Origin: Haemophilus parainfluenzae
GTDB taxonomy: Bacteria; Pseudomonadota; Gammaproteobacteria; Enterobacterales; Pasteurellaceae
NCBI RefSeq assembly: GCF_900450995.1
Contig: NZ_UGHY01000002.1
Location: forward strand, 1,607,001 to 1,671,000
DNA: 64,000 nucleotides
Reading direction: 5' to 3'
In this document: piece after piece, positions 22,343 through 32,310 of the stretch
How the letters are laid out: every line of letters starts with the position of its first letter
Position numbering within the stretch: position 1 is the stretch's first letter
Translations under genes and position numbers: made by a program
The notes under the pieces: generated by a model
Told to the model about the DNA's origin: nothing
Seen by the model: the letters and a program-made list of their open reading frames with translations, nothing else
The model's database searches: none

Positions 22343-22861
22343 GTGCGGTCAGATTTAGACGAGAAATTTATGCAACACGCCCTGATGCTTGCCGATCGTG
22401 CAGAAGCACTCGGCGAGATTCCAGTCGGGGCTGTGTTGGTAGATGATGAAGGAAATATTCTCGGTGAAGGTTGGAATTTATCTATCATTGAAAATGATCC
22501 GACCGCTCATGCTGAAATTGTCGCATTGCGTAATGCTGCACAAAATATTCAAAATTATCGTCTGCTCAATACCACGCTTTATGTCACTTTAGAGCCTTGT
22601 ACCATGTGTGCTGGCGCGATTTTGCATAGCCGGATTAAACGATTAGTCTTTGGTGCGTCAGATTATAAAACGGGAGCTGTAGGTTCTCGTTTTCACTTCT
22701 TTGATGATTATAAAATGAATCATACGTTAGAAATTACCTCTGGCGTGCTGGCAGAAAAGTGCGGCCAGAAATTGAGTGATTTTTTTAAAAAAAGACGAGA
22801 GCAGAAAAAGGAAGAAAAGCGGGAAAAAAATCTCCCGCTTGATGTTGAGCCACAATCTTAA
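22343..22861 (+). CDS. tadA: tRNA-specific adenosine deaminase (A34 to inosine)
   Basis: A 172-residue zinc deaminase that makes inosine at the wobble position of tRNA-Arg(ACG). Zinc site: HAEI (about 53) and PCTMCAGAI (about 83-91), with the proton-shuttling Glu in HAE. Start is uncertain: GTG at 22343, inside a USS, gives [14 protein letters not shown] and matches the length of relatives; ATG at 22370 would be short. The charged C-terminal tail is [14 protein letters not shown]. Its stop overlaps the convergent ung stop by 4 bases. Confidence 0.92.
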   Translation: MRSDLDEKFMQHALMLADRAEALGEIPVGAVLVDDEGNILGEGWNLSIIENDPTAHAEIVALRNAAQNIQNYRLLNTTLYVTLEPCTMCAGAILHSRIKRLVFGASDYKTGAVGSRFHFFDDYKMNHTLEITSGVLAEKCGQKLSDFFKKRREQKKEEKREKNLPLDVEPQS

Positions 22862-23517
22862 ACTTGCCAATCAATTTCAGCTAAACCATGTTGCTTTAAG
22901 TATTCGTTGGTCTTAGAAAAATGATGACATCCTAGAAAACCACGATGTGCAGAAAGTGGAGAAGGGTGCGGGGCTGTTAAAACATAATGACGATTGCGAT
23001 CAATAAATTGCCCTTTTTTCTGCGCATGACTTCCCCAAAGTAAAAATACTACTTTTTCACGATATTCATTGAGTGCTGCAATTACTTGGTCTGTGAAGAT
23101 TTCCCAACCGAATTTAGCGTGTGAATGTGCCATGCCACGTTCTACAGTTAGCACGGTGTTAAGCAACAGTACACCTTGCTCCGCCCATTTCACCAAATAG
23201 CCATGATTTGGCATTTGAAAACCAGGAATATCGTTAGCCAATTCTTTATACATATTCAGTAGAGAAGGGGGAATGGCAACCTCAGGTTTCACCGAAAAAG
23301 CTAAACCGTGCGCTTGATTTGGGCCATGATAGGGATCCTGTCCTAAAATGACAACTTTCACCTCATCAAATGCCGTATATTTAAAGGCATTAAACACTTC
23401 GTCTTGTGGTGGATAAATGGTTTTTCCTGCTAGTCGCTCTTGATGTACTTGACGTAGAATGTGTTTAAAGTAAGGTTTTTCTTTCTCTTGACCGATAACA
23501 TCTGTCCAAGTTTTCAT
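22858..23517 (-). CDS. ung: Uracil-DNA glycosylase
   Basis: A 219-residue family-1 UDG that removes uracil from DNA. Water-activating loop [22 protein letters not shown] (about 58-80) with the catalytic Asp, the uracil-specific Asn in LLNTVLTV, and the Leu-intercalation loop [13 protein letters not shown] with the catalytic His are all present. It converges with tadA with overlapping stop codons and is divergent from grcA. Confidence 0.97.
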   Translation of the reverse strand: MKTWTDVIGQEKEKPYFKHILRQVHQERLAGKTIYPPQDEVFNAFKYTAFDEVKVVILGQDPYHGPNQAHGLAFSVKPEVAIPPSLLNMYKELANDIPGFQMPNHGYLVKWAEQGVLLLNTVLTVERGMAHSHAKFGWEIFTDQVIAALNEYREKVVFLLWGSHAQKKGQFIDRNRHYVLTAPHPSPLSAHRGFLGCHHFSKTNEYLKQHGLAEIDWQV

Positions 23518-23646
23518 TCTGTATTTCCTTATTGTATAAGCTTGGGCATATTATAAATGAAATTGCTTAGAAAGGCTTTACCTAAGAGTGATGTTAATAT
23601 CTTGTTAAATTAGAAGGTGTATTGAGGCCTTGTTTAGAGAAAAACC

Positions 23647-23660
23647 TTAATCTAGATCAA
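23647..23660 (+). promoter_or_regulatory. FNR-like site upstream of grcA
   Basis: TTAATCTAGATCAA differs from the FNR consensus TTGAT-N4-ATCAA by one base. It lies 123 bases upstream of grcA, whose E. coli orthologue is strongly induced by FNR without oxygen. Confidence 0.6.
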
Positions 23661-23782
23661 TTTTGCAAAAATACTCGAAAAAAAGAATCTGTTTTAGGTC
23701 AAAATTAATTGAATTCTTCAAATAGTTTGATAAACTTTGCACAGTTTAATAAATATACAAACGCCAAATTAGGAGGCTCTTT

Positions 23783-24166
23783 ATGATCAAAGGTATTCAA
23801 ATTACTCAAGCAGCAAATGACAATCTTTTAAACTCATTCTGGTTATTAGACAGCGAAAAAAATGAAGCTCGTTGTTTATGTGCAAAAGCTGAATTCGCAG
23901 AAGACCAAGTAGTAGCAGTGAGCGAATTAGGCCAAATCGAATACCGTGAATTACCGGTAAACGTAGCACCAACTGTTAAGGTTGAAGGTGGTCAACACTT
24001 AAACGTAAACGTATTACGTCGTGAAACGTTAGAAGATGCAGTAAACAACCCGGATAAATACCCTCAATTAACTATCCGTGTTTCTGGTTACGCAGTACGT
24101 TTCAACTCTTTAACACCAGAACAACAACGCGACGTTATTACTCGTACTTTCACTGAAAGCCTATAA
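23783..24166 (+). CDS. grcA: Autonomous glycyl radical cofactor GrcA (YfiD)
   Basis: A 127-residue spare glycyl-radical domain that restores oxygen-damaged pyruvate formate-lyase. The glycyl radical motif is [25 protein letters not shown] at the C-terminus, with the radical Gly near residue 102. A good ribosome-binding site (AGGAGG) precedes the ATG. Codon use is strongly biased (many GAA, CGT, TTA), suggesting high expression. It has its own terminator at 24188. Confidence 0.96.
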   Translation: MIKGIQITQAANDNLLNSFWLLDSEKNEARCLCAKAEFAEDQVVAVSELGQIEYRELPVNVAPTVKVEGGQHLNVNVLRRETLEDAVNNPDKYPQLTIRVSGYAVRFNSLTPEQQRDVITRTFTESL

Positions 24167-24187
24167 TTTCAGCTTGAATGAAAAAAG

Positions 24188-24210
24188 AAACCCGAAGTAA
24201 TTCGGGGTTT
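24188..24210 (+). terminator. grcA terminator
   Basis: Stem AAACCCGAA / TTCGGGGTTT with loop GTAA and a following T-rich stretch (TGTTTT), 21 bases after the grcA stop codon. Confidence 0.8.
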
Positions 24211-24333
24211 TGTTTTATGTAAAAGGTTTGAAAATTTGACCGCACTTTTCCCTTTCATCCCTAGCGATTTCCGTGCTTTTCAGGTACAATCCGCCAGTTA
24301 AATTTAATGATTTTTGAGAAAACTAATCTATTT

Positions 24334-26129
24334 ATGAAGAATATTCGCAACTTTTCTATTATTGCCCATATTGACCACGGTAAATCGACCCTTTCTGACC
24401 GATTAATTCAGACCTGTGGGGGCTTTCGGATCGTGAAATGGAAGCGCAAGTGTTGGACTCCATGGAGCTTGAGCGTGAGCGCGGTATTACCATTAAAGCG
24501 CAGAGTGTAACCTTAAATTATCAAGCCAAAGACGGTGAAACATACCAATTAAACTTTATCGATACACCAGGACACGTGGACTTCTCTTATGAAGTATCAC
24601 GCTCTCTTGCAGCTTGTGAAGGGGCATTGTTAGTTGTGGATGCAGGACAGGGCGTAGAAGCCCAAACCTTGGCAAACTGCTATACCGCCATTGAAATGGA
24701 TTTAGAAGTCGTGCCGATTTTGAATAAAATCGATTTACCGGCAGCGGATCCTGAACGTGTTGCAGAAGAAATTGAAGACATCGTCGGTATTGATGCGATG
24801 GAAGCTGTACGTTGTTCGGCTAAAACCGGTGTGGGTATCGAAGATGTATTAGAAGAAATCGTTGCGAAAATTCCCGCGCCAGAAGGTGATCCTGATGCAC
24901 CGTTACAAGCATTGATTATTGACTCTTGGTTCGATAACTATTTAGGCGTGGTGTCATTGGTTCGTATTAAAAATGGTGTCTTGCGTAAAGGCGATAAAAT
25001 CAAAGTAATGTCTACCGGACAGGCTTACAACGTTGATCGTTTAGGGATTTTTACGCCAAAACAAGTGGATACGACAGTATTAAATACCGGCGAAGTGGGT
25101 TGGGTAGTTTGTGCGATTAAAGATATTTTAGGTGCGCCAGTTGGGGATACTTTAACGCTTCAACATAATCCAGCAACTGAGGTTTTACCAGGCTTTAAAA
25201 AAGTAAAACCGCAAGTTTATGCAGGCCTTTTCCCGGTTAGCTCTGACGATTATGAAGCTTTCCGTGATGCGTTAGGTAAATTAAGCTTAAACGATGCGTC
25301 GCTTTTCTATGAGCCAGAAAACTCGACGGCTTTAGGTTTTGGTTTCCGCTGTGGATTCTTAGGGCTTTTACACATGGAGATCATTCAAGAGCGTTTAGAG
25401 CGTGAATACGATCTTGATTTGATTACCACTGCACCAACTGTAATTTATGAAGTCGAAATGACCAATGGTGAAGTAGTTTATGTGGACAGTCCATCAAAAC
25501 TGCCACCGTTAAATAATATTGCGGAAATTCGTGAACCGATTGCAGAGTGTAATATGCTTGTGCCACAAGAATTCTTAGGCAATGTCATTACCCTTTGCGT
25601 AGAAAAACGTGGTGTACAAACCAATATGGTGTATCACGGCAACCAAATTGCGTTAACTTATGAAATTCCAATGGGCGAAGTAGTATTAGATTTCTTCGAC
25701 CGCTTGAAATCAACATCGCGCGGTTATGCGTCTTTAGATTATGGTTTCAAACGTTTCCAAGCGGCAGACATGGTGCGCGTGGATATCATGATTAATGGTG
25801 ATCGTGTTGATGCGTTAGCGTTGATTGTTCATAAAGATAATGCCCCTTATCGTGGTCGTGAATTGGTTGAAAAAATGCGTGAGCTTATTCCACGTCAGCA
25901 ATTTGATATCGCGATCCAAGCCGCGATTGGTAACCACATTATTGCGCGTTCAACCGTAAAACAATTGCGTAAAAACGTATTAGCAAAATGTTATGGTGGT
26001 GACGTGAGCCGTAAGAAAAAACTCTTACAGAAACAGAAAGAAGGTAAAAAACGAATGAAATCTTTAGGTAATGTGGAAGTGCCGCAAGAAGCATTTTTAG
26101 CGATCTTACATGTAGGTAAAGATAAATAG
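24334..26129 (+). pseudogene. lepA: Elongation factor 4 (LepA), frameshifted near codon 31
   Basis: Frame 1 begins [30 protein letters not shown] (G1 loop AHIDHGKST) and then goes out of frame after a run of five Gs at 24418-24422. The rest of LepA is open in another frame from 24438 ([24 protein letters not shown]3 DTPGHVDF, G4 NKID) to the natural C-terminus ILHVGKDK at 26129. One missing G (TGT GGG GGN CTT TCG GAT CGT GAA) restores the expected [11 protein letters not shown]. The rest shows no decay, so this is a very recent indel or a homopolymer sequencing error. Intact LepA is a ribosome-associated GTPase that acts in translation initiation and back-translocation. It is first in the lepA-lepB-rnc-era operon. 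Confidence 0.88.
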
Positions 26130-26141
26130 GAAAGTAGAGCA

Positions 26142-27191
26142 ATGTCGAATGTATTTTTTATTCTGTTGTTAGCCGTGGGCTTTGCCGGTTGGAAAGCGTT
26201 AGATTATTTCCAACTGCCTAACACATTCAGTATTTTATTGCTGATTTTAACCGCACTTTCCGGCATTTTATGGTGTTATCACCGCTTTGCCGTGATGCCG
26301 AGACGCCGTCGTCAAATCGCTCGTGCAGAACAACGATCAGGCAAAGCATTAACGGATGAAGAAAAAGCGAAAATTGAGCCTATTTCAGAAGGTTCAGAAT
26401 TTATTTCTTCGCTTTTCCCTGTGTTATCCGTGGTATTCCTTGTGCGTTCATTTATTTTTGAACCATTCCAAATCCCATCAGGATCAATGGAAGCGACCTT
26501 GCGCGTAGGGGATTTTCTCGTCGTTAATAAATATACTTATGGCATTAAAGACCCAATTTTCCAAAATACGATTATTGAAGGTAACAAACCTGAACGTGGT
26601 GATGTAATTGTGTTTAAAGCGCCGGAACAAGCGTTACTTCGTACAAGTTTAGGAGCAACTCGAGCGGCTTATGCTGAAAATCTTGCGTTAACATCTAAAA
26701 ATAATATGTCAGGTGTGGATTACATCAAACGTATTGTGGGTAAAGGCGGCGACCGTATTATCCTTGATGTTGAAAAAAGTGCTTTAACACTGATTTATGG
26801 TAAAGATGGCAAACCATGCGAAGTAGATTGCCAAACTAAAGCGTTTGAATATAAACAAGAACCCACAAATCCAGCATTCCCAACGCAAGTGGAATATTTG
26901 GAAATCGGTGACGTGACACACACGATTTTAGTGGAGCCAATGCGCCGTTATTCGGGGATTGAATTCTATCCACAAGAAGGCTTACCTACTGCAGAATGGA
27001 TTGTGCCTGAAGGGCAATATTTTGTGATGGGGGATAACCGTGATCATAGTGATGACAGCCGTTTTTGGGGATTTGTACCAGAAAAAAATATCGTGGGTAA
27101 AGCCACTTATATTTGGATGAGTTTAGAAAAAGAACCAAATGAGTGGCCTACAGGCTTCCGTTTAGACCGTTTCTTTACAAAAATTAATTAA
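26142..27191 (+). CDS. lepB: Signal peptidase I
   Basis: A 349-residue inner-membrane serine protease that removes Sec and Tat signal peptides. Two N-terminal membrane helices precede the catalytic Ser in [10 protein letters not shown] (about 115) and the general-base Lys in [13 protein letters not shown] (about 195); the box E motif is [16 protein letters not shown]. Length equals the Haemophilus form. It starts 12 bases after lepA and carries an internal USS. Confidence 0.96.
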   Translation: MSNVFFILLLAVGFAGWKALDYFQLPNTFSILLLILTALSGILWCYHRFAVMPRRRRQIARAEQRSGKALTDEEKAKIEPISEGSEFISSLFPVLSVVFLVRSFIFEPFQIPSGSMEATLRVGDFLVVNKYTYGIKDPIFQNTIIEGNKPERGDVIVFKAPEQALLRTSLGATRAAYAENLALTSKNNMSGVDYIKRIVGKGGDRIILDVEKSALTLIYGKDGKPCEVDCQTKAFEYKQEPTNPAFPTQVEYLEIGDVTHTILVEPMRRYSGIEFYPQEGLPTAEWIVPEGQYFVMGDNRDHSDDSRFWGFVPEKNIVGKATYIWMSLEKEPNEWPTGFRLDRFFTKIN

Positions 27192-27192
27192 T

Positions 27193-27876
27193 ATGAATCA
27201 TTTAGATCGACTAGAACGAAAAATTGGTTATCAATTTTCCGATCTAAAACACTTAAAATTGGCACTGACACACCGCAGTGCCGCCACTCAACATAATGAA
27301 CGCCTAGAGTTTCTAGGTGATTCTATCCTCAATTATGTCATCGCAGATGTGCTTTATCATCAATTCCCTCGTTGTAATGAAGGTGAACTAAGCAGAATGC
27401 GAGCAACATTAGTGCGTGAGCCTACACTGGCAATGATTGCCCGAAATTTTGAACTTGGGGATTATATGTTCTTAGGTTCTGGAGAGTTGAAAAGTGGAGG
27501 ATTTCGTCGAGAATCTATTTTAGCTGATTGTGTTGAAGCGGTAATTGGCGCAATGGCATTAGATTCAAGCTTTGATAAAGCGGCAGATATTGTGCGTAGT
27601 TGGTATAAAACTTTATTGACTGAAATTAAGCCTGGTGATAATCAAAAAGATGCCAAAACGCGTTTACAAGAGTATTTACAAGGTAAGCATTTCGCCTTAC
27701 CAACCTATGAAGTAATAAAAATTGAAGGCGAAGCCCATTGTCAAACCTTCACCGTGGAATGTACGGTAAAAAACGTACCAAATATTGACCGCACTTTTAT
27801 TGCGAAAGGTTCTAGCCGCCGTAAAGCAGAACAAGCGGCCGCAGAACAAATCTTAAAAACATTGGAAATTAAATGA
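27193..27876 (+). CDS. rnc: Ribonuclease III
   Basis: A 227-residue double-strand-specific endoribonuclease processing rRNA precursors and mRNAs. The catalytic signature is [20 protein letters not shown] (about 36-55), with a second acidic cluster [10 protein letters not shown] (about 115). A C-terminal dsRNA-binding domain (about 155-225) contains [21 protein letters not shown] and [14 protein letters not shown]. It is followed by era with a 4-base ATGA overlap. Confidence 0.97.
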   Translation: MNHLDRLERKIGYQFSDLKHLKLALTHRSAATQHNERLEFLGDSILNYVIADVLYHQFPRCNEGELSRMRATLVREPTLAMIARNFELGDYMFLGSGELKSGGFRRESILADCVEAVIGAMALDSSFDKAADIVRSWYKTLLTEIKPGDNQKDAKTRLQEYLQGKHFALPTYEVIKIEGEAHCQTFTVECTVKNVPNIDRTFIAKGSSRRKAEQAAAEQILKTLEIK

Positions 27877-28787
27877 CTGAATTAAATCAAGAGCAAGAAA
27901 CCTATTGTGGCTTTATCGCTATCGTAGGGCGCCCAAATGTAGGGAAATCCACCCTGTTAAATAAAATTTTGGGGCAAAAAATCTCGATTACGTCTCGCAA
28001 GGCGCAAACCACGCGTCACCGTATTGTGGGAATTAAAACGGAAGGCATCTACCAAGAAATTTACGTAGATACGCCGGGACTTCATATCGAAGAAAAACGA
28101 GCCATTAACCGTTTAATGAATCGTGCAGCAAGCTCAGCGATCGGGGATGTGGATCTCATTATTTTTGTCGTGGATGGCACACATTGGAATGCCGATGATG
28201 AAATGGTGTTAAATAAATTACGTAATGCCAAAGCGCCTGTCGTACTTGCCATCAACAAAGTTGATAATATTAAGAATAAAGATGATTTATTGCCATTTAT
28301 TACAGATTTAGGCAGTAAGTTTAACTTTGCTCACATTGTGCCAATATCCGCGCAACGTGGTAATAATGTCCATCAATTAGAGAAAATTGTTCGTCAATCA
28401 TTACGTAAAGGCGTTCATCACTTCCCTGAAGATTATGTAACAGACCGTTCACAGCGTTTTATGGCATCAGAAATAATCCGTGAAAAATTAATGCGTTTTA
28501 CGGGTGAAGAATTGCCTTATTCTGTTACTGTTGAAATCGAACAGTTCAAAGTGAATGAACGTGGCACCTATGAAATAAATGGATTAATTCTCGTTGAACG
28601 TGAAGGCCAGAAAAAAATGGTAATTGGTGCGGGCGGTCAAAAAATTAAAACCATTGGTATGGAAGCGCGTGCTGACATGGAACGCTTATTTGATAATAAA
28701 GTACACCTTGAACTTTGGGTCAAAGTGAAGTCCGGTTGGGCGGATGATGAACGTGCCTTGAGAAGTTTAGGTTATATGGATGAATAA
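27873..28787 (+). CDS. era: GTPase Era
   Basis: A 304-residue GTPase that binds the 3' end of 16S rRNA and helps 30S maturation. G1 [13 protein letters not shown]3 DTPGLH, G4 NKVD and G5 ISAQRG are present. A C-terminal KH domain carries [24 protein letters not shown]. It ends the lepB-rnc-era operon. No clear terminator follows before the next operon at 28866. Confidence 0.97.
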   Translation: MTELNQEQETYCGFIAIVGRPNVGKSTLLNKILGQKISITSRKAQTTRHRIVGIKTEGIYQEIYVDTPGLHIEEKRAINRLMNRAASSAIGDVDLIIFVVDGTHWNADDEMVLNKLRNAKAPVVLAINKVDNIKNKDDLLPFITDLGSKFNFAHIVPISAQRGNNVHQLEKIVRQSLRKGVHHFPEDYVTDRSQRFMASEIIREKLMRFTGEELPYSVTVEIEQFKVNERGTYEINGLILVEREGQKKMVIGAGGQKIKTIGMEARADMERLFDNKVHLELWVKVKSGWADDERALRSLGYMDE

Positions 28788-28865
28788 AAAACTTGAGTAA
28801 TACTCTATACCGTCCTATTATTGGAAACATATTTATGTTTTTTAATAAAAACAAGGAGATGGTAG

Positions 28866-29471
28866 ATGAGTATCTATGCTTTAAAACCCAAATTTCAGAA
28901 TTTACTTCGGCCTTTAGTTAGGCAATTAGAGGCAATTAGCGTAACAGCAAATCAAGTTACCCTAATTGCCTGCTTACTTTCTATTTTATTAGGTGTGGTT
29001 CTCGCACTATTCCCGACATTTTCTTCTCTTTTCTTCCTTATTCCTATTTGGTTGTTTTTGCGTATGGCGTTGAATGCCATTGATGGCATGCTCGCACGTG
29101 AATTTAATCAAAAAAGTCGATTAGGTGGTTATCTTAATGAAATTACTGATGTCGTCTCTGATGCCGCACTTTACCTTCCTTTTGCTTTTGTCGCGCCTTT
29201 TGATGGAGTTCAAATCTCAAGTATTATTTGGCTTGCCGCGTTGAGTGAGTTATGTGGTATTTTGGGGCAAGTTCAAGGCAAAACGCGTCGTTATGATGGC
29301 CCAATGGGTAAAAGTGATCGTGCATTCGTGTTTGGTGTACTCGGTTTGCTCTATGCGGTGAATGGTAGCTTGCATTCGCTTTTCTGTTGGATAGCCAATA
29401 TCGTGATTATTTTGCTCATCGTGACTTGTATTAAGCGAGTAAAAAATGGTTTAGCCGAAGTGACGGAGTAA
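28866..29471 (+). CDS. CDP-alcohol phosphatidyltransferase, YnbA-like
   Basis: A 201-residue membrane protein of the CDP-alcohol phosphatidyltransferase family. The core motif reads NAIDGMLAREFNQKSRLGG-YLNEITD. Two of the four metal-binding aspartates are Asn here (first D in NAID, third D in YLNE); as I recall it, E. coli YnbA (NALDGMLAR...LNETGD) shows the same change, so this looks like a subfamily trait. Such enzymes swap CMP of CDP-diacylglycerol for an alcohol; the alcohol is unknown. It opens a three-gene operon with an acyltransferase and a CdsA-like enzyme, and has a strong AAGGAG ribosome-binding site. Confidence 0.82.
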   Translation: MSIYALKPKFQNLLRPLVRQLEAISVTANQVTLIACLLSILLGVVLALFPTFSSLFFLIPIWLFLRMALNAIDGMLAREFNQKSRLGGYLNEITDVVSDAALYLPFAFVAPFDGVQISSIIWLAALSELCGILGQVQGKTRRYDGPMGKSDRAFVFGVLGLLYAVNGSLHSLFCWIANIVIILLIVTCIKRVKNGLAEVTE

Positions 29472-29482
29472 TAGGAGCAAAT

Positions 29483-30115
29483 ATGATCGCGAGATTAATC
29501 GATTTTTTATTGTGTCGTTTTGCTTCTTTTATTACAGGCGTTCGACCACAAACCGCAATTACGGAACAATCTTCAGAAGGGCATCGTGTCTATTTTGCTA
29601 ATCATAACAGTCATGGTGATTTCATCTTACTTTGGATTTCATTACCTTATGAAGTGAGAAAGCAAACACGTCCTGTTGCAGGCAAAGATTATTGGACGAA
29701 AGGTGCAATTCGCCGCTTTCTAGCCTATAAAGTGTTTAATATGTTACTGATTGAGCGTAATAGCCAAGATCCACAAACGGCAATACGACAAATGACGGAA
29801 GCATTGGAGAATGATTCGCTTATTCTTTTCCCTGAAGGCACCCGTAAAACGGATGATGATTTGCCTCTTCAACCCTTTAAAAGTGGCTTGTATTATCTAG
29901 CTAAAGAAAATCTTGATTGTGAATTTGTCCCTGTTTGGATTAGCAATATGAATAACGTTTTACCAAAAGGCTTTATTTTACCGATCCCGTTGTTATGTGA
30001 TCTTTATGTCGGTGAACCACTAAAGATTGGGATAGATGAGACTAAAGGTGAATTTTTAACACGTGCTCAATCGGCATTATTAAGTTTAAACATCAGTGAA
30101 AAAGGCAAATCTTAG
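29483..30115 (+). CDS. 1-acyl-glycerol-3-phosphate-type acyltransferase (PlsC-like)
   Basis: A 210-residue acyltransferase. The catalytic HX4D motif is NHNSHGDFILLW (His near 39), followed by the substrate motif LFPEGTRKTDDDLPLQPFKSGLYYLA (about 113-138). Family members acylate lysophosphatidic acid or related lipids at the membrane. It sits 11 bases after the YnbA-like gene and 6 bases before the CdsA-like gene, so its product probably feeds the same lipid route. It is a second acyltransferase rather than housekeeping plsC (inference from context). Confidence 0.82.
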   Translation: MIARLIDFLLCRFASFITGVRPQTAITEQSSEGHRVYFANHNSHGDFILLWISLPYEVRKQTRPVAGKDYWTKGAIRRFLAYKVFNMLLIERNSQDPQTAIRQMTEALENDSLILFPEGTRKTDDDLPLQPFKSGLYYLAKENLDCEFVPVWISNMNNVLPKGFILPIPLLCDLYVGEPLKIGIDETKGEFLTRAQSALLSLNISEKGKS

Positions 30116-30121
30116 GAGTAA

Positions 30122-31057
30122 ATGATGACGGAAATATGGCAACTCTTCGGTGGTTTATTTATCGCCTTAATTTTTGCTTCCACCGTTGGATATGTTTTAA
30201 AACGTAGAGCAGGTGTGGATACCCCTAATAGTGTCATTGATAATCTGAATGCACGCATCAATGCTTGGTGGGTGATGATTGGGATTATCTTTATTGCGAG
30301 CTTATTGGGCTTTTATGGCGTGATTGTGCTCTTTTTGATTATTTCATTTATGGGATTGCGTGAGTTTCTTTCTCTATTGAATATTCGTCGAGGCGATCAT
30401 CTTGCACTCGCAGCCTGTTTTTATGTGATTTTGCCATTGCAATATTTTTTAGTCGCCATTGATTGGTTTAGTATGTTTACTATCTTCATTCCAGTATATG
30501 GATTCTTATTTTTACCGATTCTTTCAGCATTACTTGGTGACCCAGCGAATTTCTTAGATCGTTCTACGAAAATTCAGTGGGCATTGATGATTAGTGTATT
30601 CTGTATTTCACATATTCCGGCTTTACTGACACTTGATATCTCAGGTTATGAAGGAAAAAATCTTCTATTAATGATTTTCTTAATCTTGGTGGTACAGTCT
30701 AGTGATGTGTTGCAATACGTTTGGGGTAAACTCTTCGGCAAACATAAAATTGCGCCAACCTTATCTCCATCTAAAACAGTAGAAGGCTTTTTCGGTGGGG
30801 TATTAAGCGCAAGTTTATTAGGGATGATGCTTCATTGGATGACACCATTTAGTGCATGGCAAGCGTTTTTAATGAGTTTGTTAATTTGCTTAATGGGATT
30901 CTTAGGTGGACTCGTGATGTCGGCAATGAAACGTAGTATGGGCGTGAAAGACTGGGGTAATATGATCAGTGGCCATGGCGGTATTTTAGATCGTATGGAT
31001 TCGCTTTGTTTCTCCGCACCAATTTTCTTCCATGTTGTGCGTTATTTCTGGGCTTAG
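30122..31057 (+). CDS. CDP-diacylglycerol synthase-like protein (YnbB/CdsA family)
   Basis: A 311-residue polytopic membrane cytidylyltransferase. The CdsA signature is complete: PSKTVEGFFGGVLSASLLG (about 220) and SAMKRSMGVKDWGNMISGHGGILDRMDSLCFSAP (about 265-298). It makes CDP-diacylglycerol from CTP and phosphatidic acid, the substrate of the first gene in this operon. In E. coli the paralogue YnbB lies beside YnbA, separate from housekeeping cdsA. Its 3' flank holds the palindromic terminator now split by the IS element. Confidence 0.84.
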   Translation: MMTEIWQLFGGLFIALIFASTVGYVLKRRAGVDTPNSVIDNLNARINAWWVMIGIIFIASLLGFYGVIVLFLIISFMGLREFLSLLNIRRGDHLALAACFYVILPLQYFLVAIDWFSMFTIFIPVYGFLFLPILSALLGDPANFLDRSTKIQWALMISVFCISHIPALLTLDISGYEGKNLLLMIFLILVVQSSDVLQYVWGKLFGKHKIAPTLSPSKTVEGFFGGVLSASLLGMMLHWMTPFSAWQAFLMSLLICLMGFLGGLVMSAMKRSMGVKDWGNMISGHGGILDRMDSLCFSAPIFFHVVRYFWA

Positions 31058-31080
31058 TCATAAATAATAAAATAAAAAAA

Positions 31081-31092
31081 GAGCGGTTAATT
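31081..31092. terminator. Left half of a terminator palindrome split by the IS element
   Basis: AAAAAAAGAGCGGTTA followed by the 3-bp duplication ATT. Joined with AACCGCTCTTTTTT after 32339 it rebuilds the 20-bp palindrome GAGCGGTTAATTAACCGCTC flanked by A- and T-tracts, a bidirectional terminator between the convergent CdsA-like gene and alaA. Confidence 0.75.
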
Positions 31093-31118
31093 TGATCTGC
31101 ACCCCAAAAGTTGGACTC
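31093..31118 (+). repeat. Left terminal inverted repeat of the IS3 element
   Basis: 26 bp; differs from the right repeat by a 1-base shift near position 8 and a few substitutions. Confidence 0.85.
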
Positions 31119-31150
31119 AACAAACCAACAATTGAGGTGCAGATTTTTTT

Positions 31151-31504
31151 ATGGGTAAACACTACACAATCGAATTTAAATTACAGGCTCTCCAACCTAT
31201 TCTGAATCGAAAAATGAGTATCAGAGAAGCCGCGCGTTTTTACAATATTCCTTCCAACGCCCTAGTCAGGACATAGTTGAAACGGTTTGAAAAAAGTGGC
31301 ATAAAAGGACTGATTCCCCGTAAACCATCAGGACGACCGCCAATGAAACCCAAATATGCCAGAATGCCACCGCCACCCAAAACTGAAGAAGACCGTTTAC
31401 GCCTGAGAATTTTACAGCTTGAAGCGGAGGTAGCCTACCTAAAGGAGTTGAGAAGGCTCAGACTTCAGGACGAAGCCGAGCAACGGAAATTATCCAAAGG
31501 TTAA
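31151..31504 (+). pseudogene. IS3 transposase OrfA with in-frame amber codon
   Basis: A 117-codon frame starting MGKHYTIEFKLQALQPILNRK with a helix-turn-helix (SIREAARFYNIPSNALV). TAG at 31274-31276 (codon 42) stops it, where relatives normally have Trp (TWLKRFEKSG). The frame continues as LKRFEKSGIKGLIPRKPSGRPP, then a leucine-zipper region RLRILQLEAEVAYLKELRRL, ending at 31504. OrfA binds the IS ends; OrfAB is made by -1 frameshifting in the overlap with orfB. Confidence 0.85.
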
Positions 31505-32310
31505 GAACACGCTATCCGTTAAAATGGCTTTTAGGCTTTGCACAGTTAGCGCGTAGTACGTTTTTTGCGAAACTTCAGATTAAACCGGATAAGGATGAGC
31601 CGCTTAAAAAGGCCATTAAACGCATCAAAGCCAATCATCCTGATTATGGCTACCGACGTGTTCATGCCTGTTTACCAGACGTAAATCATAAAAAAGTCCA
31701 ACGCTTAATGCAGACACTTGGGCTTCAAGTGCGGTCAAGAAAAAGCAAGAAATTTACGACCTATCGAGGCACGATAGGGGGGATTGCACCGAATCATCTT
31801 GAACGCGATTTTAGTGCAACGGCCCCGAAACAAAAATGGGTAACTGATATCACCGAGTTTAAGGCAAAAGATGGAAGTAAAGTCTATTTATCCCCAATTT
31901 TAGACTTATTTAACAATGAGATAGTCTCCTATAATCTCAGCTATTCCCCAAACTGGGCGCAAGTAGAGGACATGTTAATGGAAGCCGTCAAAGGATTAAA
32001 TAAAGCTTGTGGTGTCATTTTACATTCAGACCAGGGATGGCAATATCAAATGGTAGCTTATCGTCGAATCTTGGCTGAACATGGCATCATTCAAAGTATG
32101 TCGAGAAAAGGGAATTGCTTGGACAATGCCGCGATGGAAAGTTTCTTTGGACGATTAAAAACAGAATGTTTTTATGGTCGGGAATTTAACAGTAGAGAGG
32201 AGATAGTTGATGCCGTCAGAGATTATTTGGATTACTATAATCATCGACGGATTCAACTAAAATTAAAAGGACTGAGTCCGATACAATACCGAAAACAATC
32301 CTTTAAATGA
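31420..32310 (+). CDS. IS3 transposase OrfB, integrase catalytic domain (made by -1 frameshift)
   Basis: The frame is open from 31420, overlapping orfA by about 85 bases in the -1 frame, and reads IIQRLRTRYPLKWLLGFAQLARSTFF, then the HTH_21 segment HPDYGYRRVHACL. The DDE catalytic residues are D in KWVTDITEF, D in LHSDQGWQYQ and E in DNAAMESFFGRLKTE. An ATG at 31708 exists but would lose the N-terminal part. OrfB itself has no stop or frameshift; it depends on the broken orfA for fusion production. Confidence 0.85.

Noticed and set aside
22370..22861. Shorter tadA start at the internal ATG
   Set aside because: It begins at the helix that relatives have after a short N-terminal stretch; the GTG at 22343 gives the more usual length, though proof is missing.
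24438..26129. A separate GTPase-like gene starting at [16 protein letters not shown]
   Set aside because: It lacks the G1 loop, which lies in frame just upstream at 24334-24417; the two parts are one LepA split by a single-base shift.
31708..32310. Transposase starting at an internal ATG
   Set aside because: The homologous frame is open back to 31420 and encodes conserved OrfB N-terminal sequence; IS3 OrfB is made by frameshift from orfA.
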